This document shows positions 27,981 to 36,041 of a stretch of 64,000 bases of DNA, piece after piece (positions within the stretch are counted from its first letter, which is position 1; every line of letters starts with the position of its first letter). A program made the translations under genes and the position numbers. Origin of the DNA: Pseudaestuariivita atlantica (GTDB lineage Bacteria; Pseudomonadota; Alphaproteobacteria; Rhodobacterales; Rhodobacteraceae); the NCBI RefSeq assembly GCF_001205715.1, contig NZ_AQQZ01000004.1, forward strand, positions 434,001 through 498,000, in the 5' to 3' direction. Below the pieces are notes generated by a model. It was not told the DNA's origin and made no database searches. It saw nothing but the letters and a program-made list of their open reading frames with translations.

Positions 27981-28601
27981 TCAGGCGGGACGGGCCATCA
28001 ATTTTCCGACAATGACTCGGAATGGCACCAAAGCGATCAATGCGATGGCGATCTTGACCGCCCAATCGGCCACGGCGAGCGACATCCAGAGCGGCGCGAC
28101 GGGGCCGGCGCCCAGCATCGGCAGCATCTCGTTCGCCCAGGACACGTCATTTGAGGGCTCGATCCACATCAGCGAGGCCGAAAAGGCGATGGTGAAGAAC
28201 AGCGCGGTGTCGATGGTGGACCCGACAAGCGTCGATGCCAGCGGTGCCCGCCACCATGGGCCGTCGCGCAGCCGGTGGAACACGGCGACGTCGATCAGTT
28301 GCGCGACAAGGAAGGCGGTGCCCGACCCGATGGCGATGCGCAGGGTGACGAGGGGGCCGAACTCTCCGACGATCTGGGTGCCGATCAGCGAGCAGATGAC
28401 GCCGACGACGAAGCCCGCGAACACGACCTGCCGCGCGGCGGCGCGGCCATAGACGCGGTTCATCACGTCGGTCACGAGGAAGGCGAAGGGATAGGTGAAC
28501 GCGCCCCAGGTCAGCCATTGGCCAAAGAGGAACTGCACGAGGATGTTCGAGGCCACGACAATGGCGGCCATGGCAAGGATGCCGGGAAGATAGCGAGTCA
28601 T
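27981..28601 (-). CDS. queuosine precursor transporter, VUT/YhhQ family
   Basis: Inner-membrane protein of 206 residues with six hydrophobic helices. Family marks are the N-terminal VASNILVQF, TYPFAFLVTDVMNRVYGRAAAR and the C-terminal TALFFTIAF and PFRVIVGKL segments. E. coli YhhQ imports preQ0/preQ1 for queuosine synthesis. Its 3' end is followed by the small-ORF RNA element, with about 55 nt between the stop and the 16S-complementary stretch. Confidence 0.85.
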   Translation of the reverse strand: MTRYLPGILAMAAIVVASNILVQFLFGQWLTWGAFTYPFAFLVTDVMNRVYGRAAARQVVFAGFVVGVICSLIGTQIVGEFGPLVTLRIAIGSGTAFLVAQLIDVAVFHRLRDGPWWRAPLASTLVGSTIDTALFFTIAFSASLMWIEPSNDVSWANEMLPMLGAGPVAPLWMSLAVADWAVKIAIALIALVPFRVIVGKLMARPA

Positions 28602-28685
28602 GATCTGGTTGCCCGTTTTTACATGGTTGCGGCGACATGGGGCCGGGGGCGGCCCGAAGTGCGCCCCTCTACGCCGCGCCGCGCG

Positions 28686-29576
28686 TCATGGCAAGAGCGC
28701 GTATTCCACGAACTCGGTGCGCTGGATGCGGCGGAAGTTGTCGTCGGACACCATGGTCAGACGGATGCGGCCCGCATCGTCGCGCCAGACGGCGATCCCT
28801 TCGAGGTTGTCGTGCTGGCGGGTGAAGGTGGTGAAGAGCGTCTCTTCGCCGCTCACCCGGTCTTCGAGGAGGGAGAATGCGCGGACGCGGCTGCGGAAGC
28901 CAAAGCCGGTGAATTCCCGTTCGAGCAGGTAGAGCCGCCCGTCGGGGCCGAAATCCGCGCCCACCGGCAGGAAGCCGCCGCGCCGGGGCAGGGTGAACGG
29001 GATGGACCATTTGCGGCCTGCATAGCGGTAGACGGGAAAGGGCCGCGTCAGTTTGCCGGAGCGTTCGGGGATGGTGTAGAGCCTGCCCGCCGCGTCCACG
29101 GCGAGCGCTTCGAGCGAGGAGTTGCCTTGCATTCCCTTGAAGTCGGGATGGCGCGGGATCCACGCGGCGGCGGCATCGCTGAGGTAGACCCAGACGCGGT
29201 GGAAGCCTTCGAACGACACGAAGAGGCGGCCATCGGCGCGGATGGCGAGCCCTTCGCTGTCGCGGTCGAACGGCTTGGGCACCCGGCCTTTCGGGTCGCG
29301 CAGGGGGGTCATGGCGGTGTCGCGGACGCCCGCGATGCGGCCCGCCTTGCGAACGAAGGCGCCGCGCACGATCAGGCCGCGATCCGTCAGCGCGGTAAAG
29401 GTCCGGCCATCGTCGGACACTTCAAGCCCCGAGAACCCGCCGAACCAGTCCTGCGGTTCGGACCAGCGGAAAGAGCCGTGGTGGACAGCCTTGTCGGGCG
29501 TGGCGGCGGACCCGGTGAGCGTGAGCGCGGCGAGCCCCGCCGCCGCTATCAGCGGGAGGACAGGACCGAGGCGCAT
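28686..29576 (-). CDS. esterase-like activity of phytase family protein
   Basis: Exported protein of 296 residues with a signal-like hydrophobic start (about 5-27). The PF13449-type beta-propeller is seen in [59 protein letters not shown] and [25 protein letters not shown]. Members are predicted periplasmic hydrolases; activity is not established. The start ATG at 29576 lies within the 3' end of mepA (28-bp overlap), which suggests coupling. Confidence 0.8.
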   Translation of the reverse strand: MRLGPVLPLIAAAGLAALTLTGSAATPDKAVHHGSFRWSEPQDWFGGFSGLEVSDDGRTFTALTDRGLIVRGAFVRKAGRIAGVRDTAMTPLRDPKGRVPKPFDRDSEGLAIRADGRLFVSFEGFHRVWVYLSDAAAAWIPRHPDFKGMQGNSSLEALAVDAAGRLYTIPERSGKLTRPFPVYRYAGRKWSIPFTLPRRGGFLPVGADFGPDGRLYLLEREFTGFGFRSRVRAFSLLEDRVSGEETLFTTFTRQHDNLEGIAVWRDDAGRIRLTMVSDDNFRRIQRTEFVEYALLP

Positions 29577-30478
29577 TGCGCGGGCAGGTCTCCCATCACC
29601 AGTTCGCGGCGCGGCTTGGGCGGCGGTGCGTTCGGGTCGGGTGGCGGCGGGTTGAGGATGTTGTCGACCCATGTCTGCGCGTCGGCGCATCCGTCACCCG
29701 CGGGCGGCGGGTTCTGGTTGCGGCAGCCCGGTGCGCCCGGAGGGCATTTGAGCCGGACGTGGAAGTGGTAGTGATGGCCGTACCACGGGCGTATCTTGCG
29801 CAGCCATGACCGGTCGCCGCGCGCGTCCTTGCACATGCGGACCTTGGCGCCGGGGAAGATGAAGATGCGTTCGACGCGCGGGTCCTGCGCGGCGGCCTTG
29901 AGGATTTCGTGGTGTGCGCGGGTCCACTTGTCGTTGGTGAACGCCCCGTTGGCGCGGCGCATCGAGATCGACGAGATCTTTTCCCGCGCCGCGCGGCTGA
30001 GTTGCAGGTTGTCGGCAGGGCGCAGCCAGATGTCGACATCCATGCCGATCTGGTGACTGCGGTGGCCGGTCAGCATCGGGCCGCCGCGCGGCTGGCTGAT
30101 ATCGCCGATATAGAGCCCGTTCCAGCCCGGATGGCGCGCGGCCCTGGCCGACAGTTTCCTGATGTAGTCGATCGTGTCGGGGTGGCCCCAGTTGCGGTTT
30201 CGCGACAGGCGCATCGCCTGCCATGTCGGCCCGGTTTCGGGCAGTTGCGCGCCCCCGGCGAGGCAGCCACGGGCATAGCCGCCGAAGGGTTCGGGGCTTT
30301 GCGAAGACGCGGTCGGCTTGGCGCCGAACAGCTGCTTGGCCTGCTTGGTGGACAGTGTGCCCGTCACGCGCGGCAGGGGGGCCTGCGACGCGCGGGTGTT
30401 GCCGTTCGAGGCGTCACGCGGCCCCCCGCAGGAGGCCAGCGCCAGTGTCAGGCCGAGGATGAGGAGGTTTCGGACCAT
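29549..30478 (-). CDS. mepA: penicillin-insensitive murein endopeptidase
   Basis: LAS-type (M74) zinc endopeptidase that cuts D-Ala-meso-DAP cross-links in peptidoglycan. The 309-residue protein has a lipobox ending at C17 (LALASC), so it is probably a lipoprotein rather than free periplasmic as in E. coli. Metal-binding motifs are [11 protein letters not shown] (139-149) and HHYHFH (235-240). A proline-rich segment precedes the C-terminal cysteine-containing tail. It overlaps the upstream MFS gene by 31 bp and the downstream gene by 28 bp. Confidence 0.92.
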   Translation of the reverse strand: MVRNLLILGLTLALASCGGPRDASNGNTRASQAPLPRVTGTLSTKQAKQLFGAKPTASSQSPEPFGGYARGCLAGGAQLPETGPTWQAMRLSRNRNWGHPDTIDYIRKLSARAARHPGWNGLYIGDISQPRGGPMLTGHRSHQIGMDVDIWLRPADNLQLSRAAREKISSISMRRANGAFTNDKWTRAHHEILKAAAQDPRVERIFIFPGAKVRMCKDARGDRSWLRKIRPWYGHHYHFHVRLKCPPGAPGCRNQNPPPAGDGCADAQTWVDNILNPPPPDPNAPPPKPRRELVMGDLPAQCASVLSSR

Positions 30479-31866
30479 ACCGCTCGATCTCCTTCTGCTT
30501 GCACCCAGCGTAGCAGAATCAGACCGAGAAGGAAAAGGAAGATCACCGGCAGGAAGCCCAGCTGGTTGCTGGAGAACCAGTAGGTGAAGAGCGTGATCAG
30601 GGCCGGGGCAAGGAAGGCCGTGGCGCGGCCCGTCAGGGCGAAGAGGCCGAAGGCGTCCGCCGCGTCCTCTGCCGTGCAGTGGCGCACCATCATCGAGCGG
30701 GAGGCCGAATACATCGCGCCACCCGCGCCGCCGATGATCGCGCCGCAGACGAAGAAGATCACGTCGGGCACGATGCTGCCTTCGGCAAGCGGTATGCCCA
30801 GAAGGCTTTCGCGCGACATGCCGACGACGATGGTCGACACGAGGATCAGCATCCAGCAGCAGAAGACGATCACCGGTTTGGGCCCGAGCCGCTGGTCGGC
30901 CATGCCGCCCACCCAGCTGAGGATCGCCGCCGCGATGGCGGCGATGATGCCGAAGATACCGATCATCGTCAGGTCCCATCCCAGCACCAGTCGCGCGTAG
31001 ATGCCGCCGAACGAATACACCGCCGTCAGCGCATCCCGGTAGAACATCGAGGCGAAGAGGAAGCTGGCATAGGACCGGCGGCGGAACACCGCCCGCACGT
31101 TGGTCCAGAGCCGGTCGAGCACGTCCTTCACCTTCGGTCGGGGGACGCTGGCGCCCCGCACGTCGCGGACCCACATGAAGTACGGGATCATGAAGATGGC
31201 GAACCACAGCGCGATGAACGGCCCGACGAGGCGGGTGCCTTCGCGCGCCTCGGCATCAAGGCCGAAGGGCGGCGGATTGCCCAGTAGCGTGACGCCCTGA
31301 TCGTTTTCCGCAAAGAGCAGCAGCATCAGGAACAGCGCCAGAACGCCGCCCCAGTACCCGAACGCCGTCGCCCCGCCGCTGATCCGTCCGACCTTTTCGG
31401 GGTCTCCCAGCGTCGGCAGGATCGCGTTGTTGAGGTTGAAGGCGGATTCCGCCGCGATGTACCCGATCCAGAACATCAGCAGTGTGAACATCAGTCCGGT
31501 GCCATCGGGCATCAGGTACCACAGGCTGGCCGAACAGATCACGGCGATCACCGTGAACAGGTAGAACCATGGCATCTTGCGGCCCGTGGCCCCCGCCCAT
31601 GCGCCGAGGAACGGCGCGGTGAAGGCGATGATCAACCCCGCGATGGTCTGCGCGCCCGACCACGTCGCCTGCGCGTTTGCCTTGGCCACGTCCTCGGCCA
31701 TGCCTTGCGCCATGAACATGTCGGCGGCGACGGCAGCGAAGTAGGGAGAGAAGATGAAGGTCAGGCCCAGCGTCGCGTAGGGCTGTTGCGCCCAGTCGAA
31801 GAACATCCAGCCCCAGACACGGCGCCGGAGCGTCCGGTCTTCGAGTGTGATCGCAGTATCTGCCAA
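30448..31866 (-). CDS. MFS transporter, UMF1/Atg22-like family
   Basis: Inner-membrane carrier of 472 residues with about 12 hydrophobic helices. The N-terminal WGWMFFDWAQQPYATLGLTFIFSPYF is the hallmark of the UMF1 (Atg22-like) family. The substrate is unknown; yeast Atg22 exports amino acids from the vacuole, and bacterial members are uncharacterised. The 3' end overlaps mepA, so a role linked to murein turnover products is conceivable but only an inference from context. Confidence 0.85.
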   Translation of the reverse strand: MADTAITLEDRTLRRRVWGWMFFDWAQQPYATLGLTFIFSPYFAAVAADMFMAQGMAEDVAKANAQATWSGAQTIAGLIIAFTAPFLGAWAGATGRKMPWFYLFTVIAVICSASLWYLMPDGTGLMFTLLMFWIGYIAAESAFNLNNAILPTLGDPEKVGRISGGATAFGYWGGVLALFLMLLLFAENDQGVTLLGNPPPFGLDAEAREGTRLVGPFIALWFAIFMIPYFMWVRDVRGASVPRPKVKDVLDRLWTNVRAVFRRRSYASFLFASMFYRDALTAVYSFGGIYARLVLGWDLTMIGIFGIIAAIAAAILSWVGGMADQRLGPKPVIVFCCWMLILVSTIVVGMSRESLLGIPLAEGSIVPDVIFFVCGAIIGGAGGAMYSASRSMMVRHCTAEDAADAFGLFALTGRATAFLAPALITLFTYWFSSNQLGFLPVIFLFLLGLILLRWVQAEGDRAVWSETSSSSA

Positions 31867-31925
31867 GGTCCCCCTCCTTTGGCGGTTTTGGCGACTAGAC
31901 CCGTTAGGGCCTTGTCACGCAAGCC

Positions 31926-32483
31926 TTAAACTGTGTCATTGAAATCCGGTGAGTATTCCGGCGGCCATGGCCGCGTGCTTTCGGCATCGGCCCAGGCGGC
32001 GACCCAGGCGGGCAAAGGCGGGCTTTCGGTGTCGATCCCCATCGCCTCGGCCACAAGGGCGGGCGGCACGATTCCGTCCGGACCGGTCGCGGCGCTGCGC
32101 AGAAGCGCCTGGTTGGCGCATTCGCCGGACGTCTTCCAGATCGACTGGTCGATATAGAAGAACCGGTCGTCCCAGCCGGCGAGGCGGGAGCGGATCGTGA
32201 ACGTCTCCATCGGGCGGATGCGGCGGCGATAGCGCACGCTGGCGCCCGCGATGGTCAGGCCCCAGCCCTTCTTCTTCAGCGCCGCCAGAAGCCCGACGCG
32301 CTGCCCGAACGGGATCCGCCCGAGGTCGTAAAGCGTGAGCGTGCGGCCGTTGTTCAACTCGACCCACAGGTCGATGTCCCACGGCCAGCAGATGTGCCGC
32401 GACACGTGCACGTCTCGGGGGCCCAGCGGCGGGCTGTTGCGGTGAACCAGCAATTCCTTGAACAGTCGGATGAACGGGTACAT
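31926..32483 (-). CDS. thioesterase family protein (4HBT hot-dog fold)
   Basis: Cytoplasmic protein of 185 residues. WPWDIDLWVELNNGRTLTLYDLGR corresponds to the catalytic-helix region of 4HBT_2 acyl-CoA thioesterases, with the usual aspartate (D of WPWDID) present. SVRYRRRIRPMETFTIRSRLAGWDDRFFYIDQ is the central beta-sheet. The substrate is unknown. The ATG at 32483 matches the family; a longer frame to 32612 would cross the divergent promoter region shared with yggT. Confidence 0.82.
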   Translation of the reverse strand: MYPFIRLFKELLVHRNSPPLGPRDVHVSRHICWPWDIDLWVELNNGRTLTLYDLGRIPFGQRVGLLAALKKKGWGLTIAGASVRYRRRIRPMETFTIRSRLAGWDDRFFYIDQSIWKTSGECANQALLRSAATGPDGIVPPALVAEAMGIDTESPPLPAWVAAWADAESTRPWPPEYSPDFNDTV

Positions 32484-32610
32484 GGGCGTCTCCTGCTTGT
32501 GGCGGAGGTGACGCAGGGGCCGGTTGGCGTCAATCGCGACCTTGCGGCACTCTTGCACACGTGCCGTGCGCGCCATATGTGCGGACACACGAAGGAATGG
32601 AGACACCGGC

Positions 32611-32901
32611 ATGGGTGCACCCGACGCGATCTATGGCATCTTGAAGCTGATCCTTGATGTCGCCTTTTTCATCATGATCGTGCACATCATCATGTCGTGG
32701 CTGATCACGTTCCAGGTGCTGAACCTGCATCAGCAGTTCGTCTACCAGATCTGGACTGGGCTGAACCGGCTGCTGGAGCCGATCTATCGCCCGATCCGGC
32801 AGGTTCTGCCCAACACGCATCCGCTGGACCTTGCGCCGCTTGCCGCGTTCATCATCGTGATTTCGCTGCGTGATTTCGTGCTGCCGGCGGTGTTTTTCTA
32901 A
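32611..32901 (+). CDS. YggT family membrane protein
   Basis: Integral membrane protein of 96 residues with two hydrophobic segments (about 10-30 and 72-95) and the conserved intervening LNRLLEPIYRPIRQVLP segment. YggT proteins affect cell-division or osmotic phenotypes and chloroplast homologues organise heme or thylakoid nucleoids; the bacterial biochemical role is unclear. An AAGGAATGGAGA region precedes the ATG. Confidence 0.85.
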   Translation: MGAPDAIYGILKLILDVAFFIMIVHIIMSWLITFQVLNLHQQFVYQIWTGLNRLLEPIYRPIRQVLPNTHPLDLAPLAAFIIVISLRDFVLPAVFF

Positions 32902-33176
32902 GACTTCACGCTTGAGCTTACGCACCGTGTGCAGACGGGCCGCGGTGCGTCGATCCTTCGGCCCCGCTTCACGCTTTATGTTTGCAAAATCCGCGCTCCG
33001 TCCGAGCGATGCTTTGGCTGAACCAGATCGACGTGCCGTGGGGGCGGCCCGTCGATGCGCGGCGGCCTGCGGCCTTGATTCCGCGCCTGTTACAAGCGGC
33101 ACCGGCCCTTGTTCACCGAATCTTAGTATGTCAGGTTTTGCCTAAGAGCAGTTTTAGACAAACCGACAGGGATCCC
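32902..33176. other. intergenic region upstream of recQ
   Basis: No supported coding frame. It holds two copies of CTTCACGCTT about 60 bp apart, the GC-rich repeat at 33038-33086, and near its right end an AT-richer block with the inverted repeat TCTTAG-N15-CTAAGA (33121-33147). The block is the likely recQ promoter or operator. No clear alphaproteobacterial LexA box was seen. Confidence 0.5.
33038..33086. repeat. GC-rich intergenic repeat, copy 1
   Basis: About 50 bp, nearly identical to 46410-46459. Both copies start GTGGGGGCG and share an exact 20-nt end, CTGCGGCCTTGATTCCGCGC. Neither copy is inside a gene. Confidence 0.75.
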
Positions 33177-35222
33177 ATGACCGATCCGACGCCGCTGTTG
33201 AGCGACGTGTTTGGCCATTCCGCCTTCCGCCCCGGACAGGAGGACATCGTGCGCGCGGTGGCCGCTGGGCAGGAGGTGCTGGCGATCATGCCCACCGGCG
33301 GCGGCAAGTCGCTGTGTTTCCAGCTGCCCGCGCTGATGACGCCGGGCGTGACGGTCGTGATCTCTCCGCTCATCGCGCTGATGCGCGACCAGGTGCGCGG
33401 GTTGCGGGAGGCGGGCGTGGTCGCGGGCGCGCTGACCTCGGGCAACACGCCCGAAGAAACCGATTTCGTCTGGGAGGCGGCCGAGGCGGGCACGCTCAAG
33501 CTGTTGTACCTCGCGCCCGAACGGCTGGCGGCGGGGGCGGCGCTGGGCATGCTGCGGCGGATCGGCGTGACCCGGATCGCGGTGGACGAGGCGCATTGCG
33601 TCAGCCAGTGGGGCCACGATTTCCGCCCCGATTACCTGCGGATCGGCGAGTTGCGGCGCGCGCTGGGCGTGCCGGTCGCGGCCTTCACCGCCACGGCGGA
33701 TGCCGAGACCCGTGCCGAGATCGTGGAGAAGCTGTTCGAAGGCCAGCCGCCCGTCAGCTTCCTGCACGGGTTCGACCGGCCCAACCTGCACCTCGCCTTC
33801 CAGCCCAAGAACAGCCCGCGCTCGCAGATCCTGAAATTCGCGGCGGCGCGCAAGGGCGCGTCGGGGATCGTGTATTGCGGCACCCGCGCGAAGACGGAAT
33901 CGCTGGCCCGCGCCCTGCGGGAAGAGGGCCACCCGGCGGTGCATTACCACGGCGGGATGGAGGCCGAGGACCGCCGCGTGGTCGAGGCGCGCTTTTCCCG
34001 CGAGGACGGGTTGATCGTGGTGGCGACGGTCGCCTTCGGGATGGGTGTCGACAAGCCCGACATCCGCTGGGTCGCCCATGCCGACCTGCCCAAGTCGATC
34101 GAGGCCTACTACCAGGAAATCGGGCGCGCGGGCCGCGATGGGGCCCCGGCGGAGACGCTGACGCTTTACGGGGCCGACGACATCCGCCTGCGCCGCGCCC
34201 AGATCGACGAGGGCCTTGCCCCCGCCGATCGCAAGGAGGCCGACCACGGGCGGCTGAACGCGCTCTTGGGGCTGGCAGAGGCGACGGGGTGCCGCCGCAA
34301 ACAGCTGCTCGCCTATTTCGGGGACGCGTTGGAGACCTGCGCGGGCTGCGATCACTGCGACAGCCCGCCCGAGGTGATGGACGGGACCGAGGCGGTGCGC
34401 AAGGCGCTGTCGGCGGTGCTGCGCACGGGCGAGTATTTCGGGATCGGCCACCTGACGGACGTGCTGACCGGCAACGCGACCGACAAGGTGCGCGCGCGCG
34501 GGCATGACGACCTGCCCACCTTCGGCGTGGGGCGCGACATGACGCGCCCGGTCTGGCAATCGGTGTTCCGGCAGATGCTGGGGCTGGACCTCGTGCGGCC
34601 CGATCCCGAACGGCATGGCGGGCTGCGCATGACCGAGGCCGCGCGCCCGATCCTGCGGGGCGAGGCGTCGGTGACCCTGCGCAAGGACGCGCTGAAGGCC
34701 GCCGAGACGACCCGCCGCCCGGCGGTCAAGGCGCTGGTGTCGGACGAGGATGCGCCGCTGATGTCGGCGCTGAAAGCCAAGCGCCGCGCCCTGGCCGAGG
34801 CCGCACGCGTCCCGGCCTATGTCATCTTCACCGACCGCACGCTGGCCGAGATGGCAGAGACGCGCCCCGCCACGCTGGACGAAATGGCGGGGATCGGCGG
34901 CGTGGGCGCGAAGAAGCTGGAACGCTATGGCCGGACCTTCCTTGAGGTCATCACCGGGGAGGCGGAACAGGTCCACCCCGCGCGCCGGAAGCTGGCGGGG
35001 CGGGAGACGGGCGCGATCTATGACCGGCTTCTCGAAGCGCAGGCGGCGCTTGCGCGCGGCGAGGAGGGGACCGAGAAACCGTTGAGCTGCTCGGCGTCGC
35101 AACTGGCGAAGGTGGCCGAGGTCAAGCCGCGCGACGCGGCGGCCATGACCCAGCTTCTGGGCGAGCGCCGGGCCGAGCGGTTCGGCGCGGCCTTTCTGGA
35201 CGTCGTGCAGGCCGCAGGCTAG
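33177..35222 (+). CDS. recQ: ATP-dependent DNA helicase RecQ
   Basis: 3'-to-5' helicase of 681 residues for recombination and replication-fork repair. Motif I is PTGGGKSLCF, motif II is VDEAHCVSQWGHDF, and motif VI is QEIGRAGRDGAP. The RecQ zinc-binding region is CRRKQLLAYFGD...CAGCDHC, followed by a winged helix and an HRDC domain (about 525-600). The C-terminal extension after HRDC is somewhat longer than in E. coli. Start chosen at MTDPTPLLSDVFGHSAFRPGQ, which matches the family. Confidence 0.95.
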   Translation: MTDPTPLLSDVFGHSAFRPGQEDIVRAVAAGQEVLAIMPTGGGKSLCFQLPALMTPGVTVVISPLIALMRDQVRGLREAGVVAGALTSGNTPEETDFVWEAAEAGTLKLLYLAPERLAAGAALGMLRRIGVTRIAVDEAHCVSQWGHDFRPDYLRIGELRRALGVPVAAFTATADAETRAEIVEKLFEGQPPVSFLHGFDRPNLHLAFQPKNSPRSQILKFAAARKGASGIVYCGTRAKTESLARALREEGHPAVHYHGGMEAEDRRVVEARFSREDGLIVVATVAFGMGVDKPDIRWVAHADLPKSIEAYYQEIGRAGRDGAPAETLTLYGADDIRLRRAQIDEGLAPADRKEADHGRLNALLGLAEATGCRRKQLLAYFGDALETCAGCDHCDSPPEVMDGTEAVRKALSAVLRTGEYFGIGHLTDVLTGNATDKVRARGHDDLPTFGVGRDMTRPVWQSVFRQMLGLDLVRPDPERHGGLRMTEAARPILRGEASVTLRKDALKAAETTRRPAVKALVSDEDAPLMSALKAKRRALAEAARVPAYVIFTDRTLAEMAETRPATLDEMAGIGGVGAKKLERYGRTFLEVITGEAEQVHPARRKLAGRETGAIYDRLLEAQAALARGEEGTEKPLSCSASQLAKVAEVKPRDAAAMTQLLGERRAERFGAAFLDVVQAAG

Positions 35223-35252
35223 ATCCCGCGGACGACCATGGGGGATTGATCG

Positions 35253-36026
35253 ATGTTGGTCACGATTTCACCGGCCAAGCGGCTGGACTGGCAGGCGCGC
35301 GACGTGGCGATGACCCAGCCGGAATTCCAGGATGACGCGGTGCGGCTGGCGCGCACGGCGCGCAACCTGACGCTGGGACGCCTGAAGGCGCTGATGGATC
35401 TGTCGGACGACCTGGCCCGCCTGAACCGCGACCGGTTCCAGGCGTTCGAGGATACGCCCGCCCAAGAGGTGACGCGCCCGGCGGTCATGGCGTTCGCGGG
35501 CGACACTTACCAGGGGCTCGACGCGCCAAGCCTGTCGGCGGAGGACCTGGACTGGGCGCAGGAGCGGCTGGCGATCCTGTCGGGGCTTTACGGTGTGCTG
35601 CGTCCGCTCGACGCGATCCAGCCCTACCGGCTGGAGATGGGATCGCGCCTGAAAACGCGGCGGGGTCCGAGCCTTTATGCCTATTGGCGCGACGCCCCCG
35701 CCAAGGCGCTGAACGCGCGGGGCGAGGCGACGGGCACCGATGTGCTGGTGAACTGCGCGAGCCAGGAATATTTCGGGGCGGTCGATCTGAAGCGGCTGAA
35801 GCTGCGGGTGATCACGCCGCAATTCCTTGAACGCAAGGCGGGCGTGGCGAAGACGATCAGCTTCTTCGCCAAACGCGCGCGGGGCGCGATGGCGCGTTAT
35901 GTCGTGCAGAACCGCCTGACCGACCCGGCGGCGATCGAGGCGTTCGACATAGATGGCTATGCCTTTGCCCCCGACCTGTCGGAACCGGATCGCCCTGCCT
36001 TTGTCCGGGATGCCGTGACCGCCTGA
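35253..36026 (+). CDS. yaaA: peroxide stress protein YaaA (DUF328)
   Basis: Protein of 257 residues with the DUF328 landmarks ISPAKRL at the start, FAGDTYQGLDA, LSGLYGVLRPLDAIQPYRLEMG, and the C-terminal LKLRVITP and FFAKRARGAMARY. In E. coli YaaA lowers free iron during hydrogen peroxide stress and binds DNA through a helix-hairpin-helix. It follows recQ by 30 bp and may share its transcript, which would pair two DNA-protection genes. Confidence 0.92.
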   Translation: MLVTISPAKRLDWQARDVAMTQPEFQDDAVRLARTARNLTLGRLKALMDLSDDLARLNRDRFQAFEDTPAQEVTRPAVMAFAGDTYQGLDAPSLSAEDLDWAQERLAILSGLYGVLRPLDAIQPYRLEMGSRLKTRRGPSLYAYWRDAPAKALNARGEATGTDVLVNCASQEYFGAVDLKRLKLRVITPQFLERKAGVAKTISFFAKRARGAMARYVVQNRLTDPAAIEAFDIDGYAFAPDLSEPDRPAFVRDAVTA

Positions 36027-36041
36027 CCCATCAGGCGCTCC

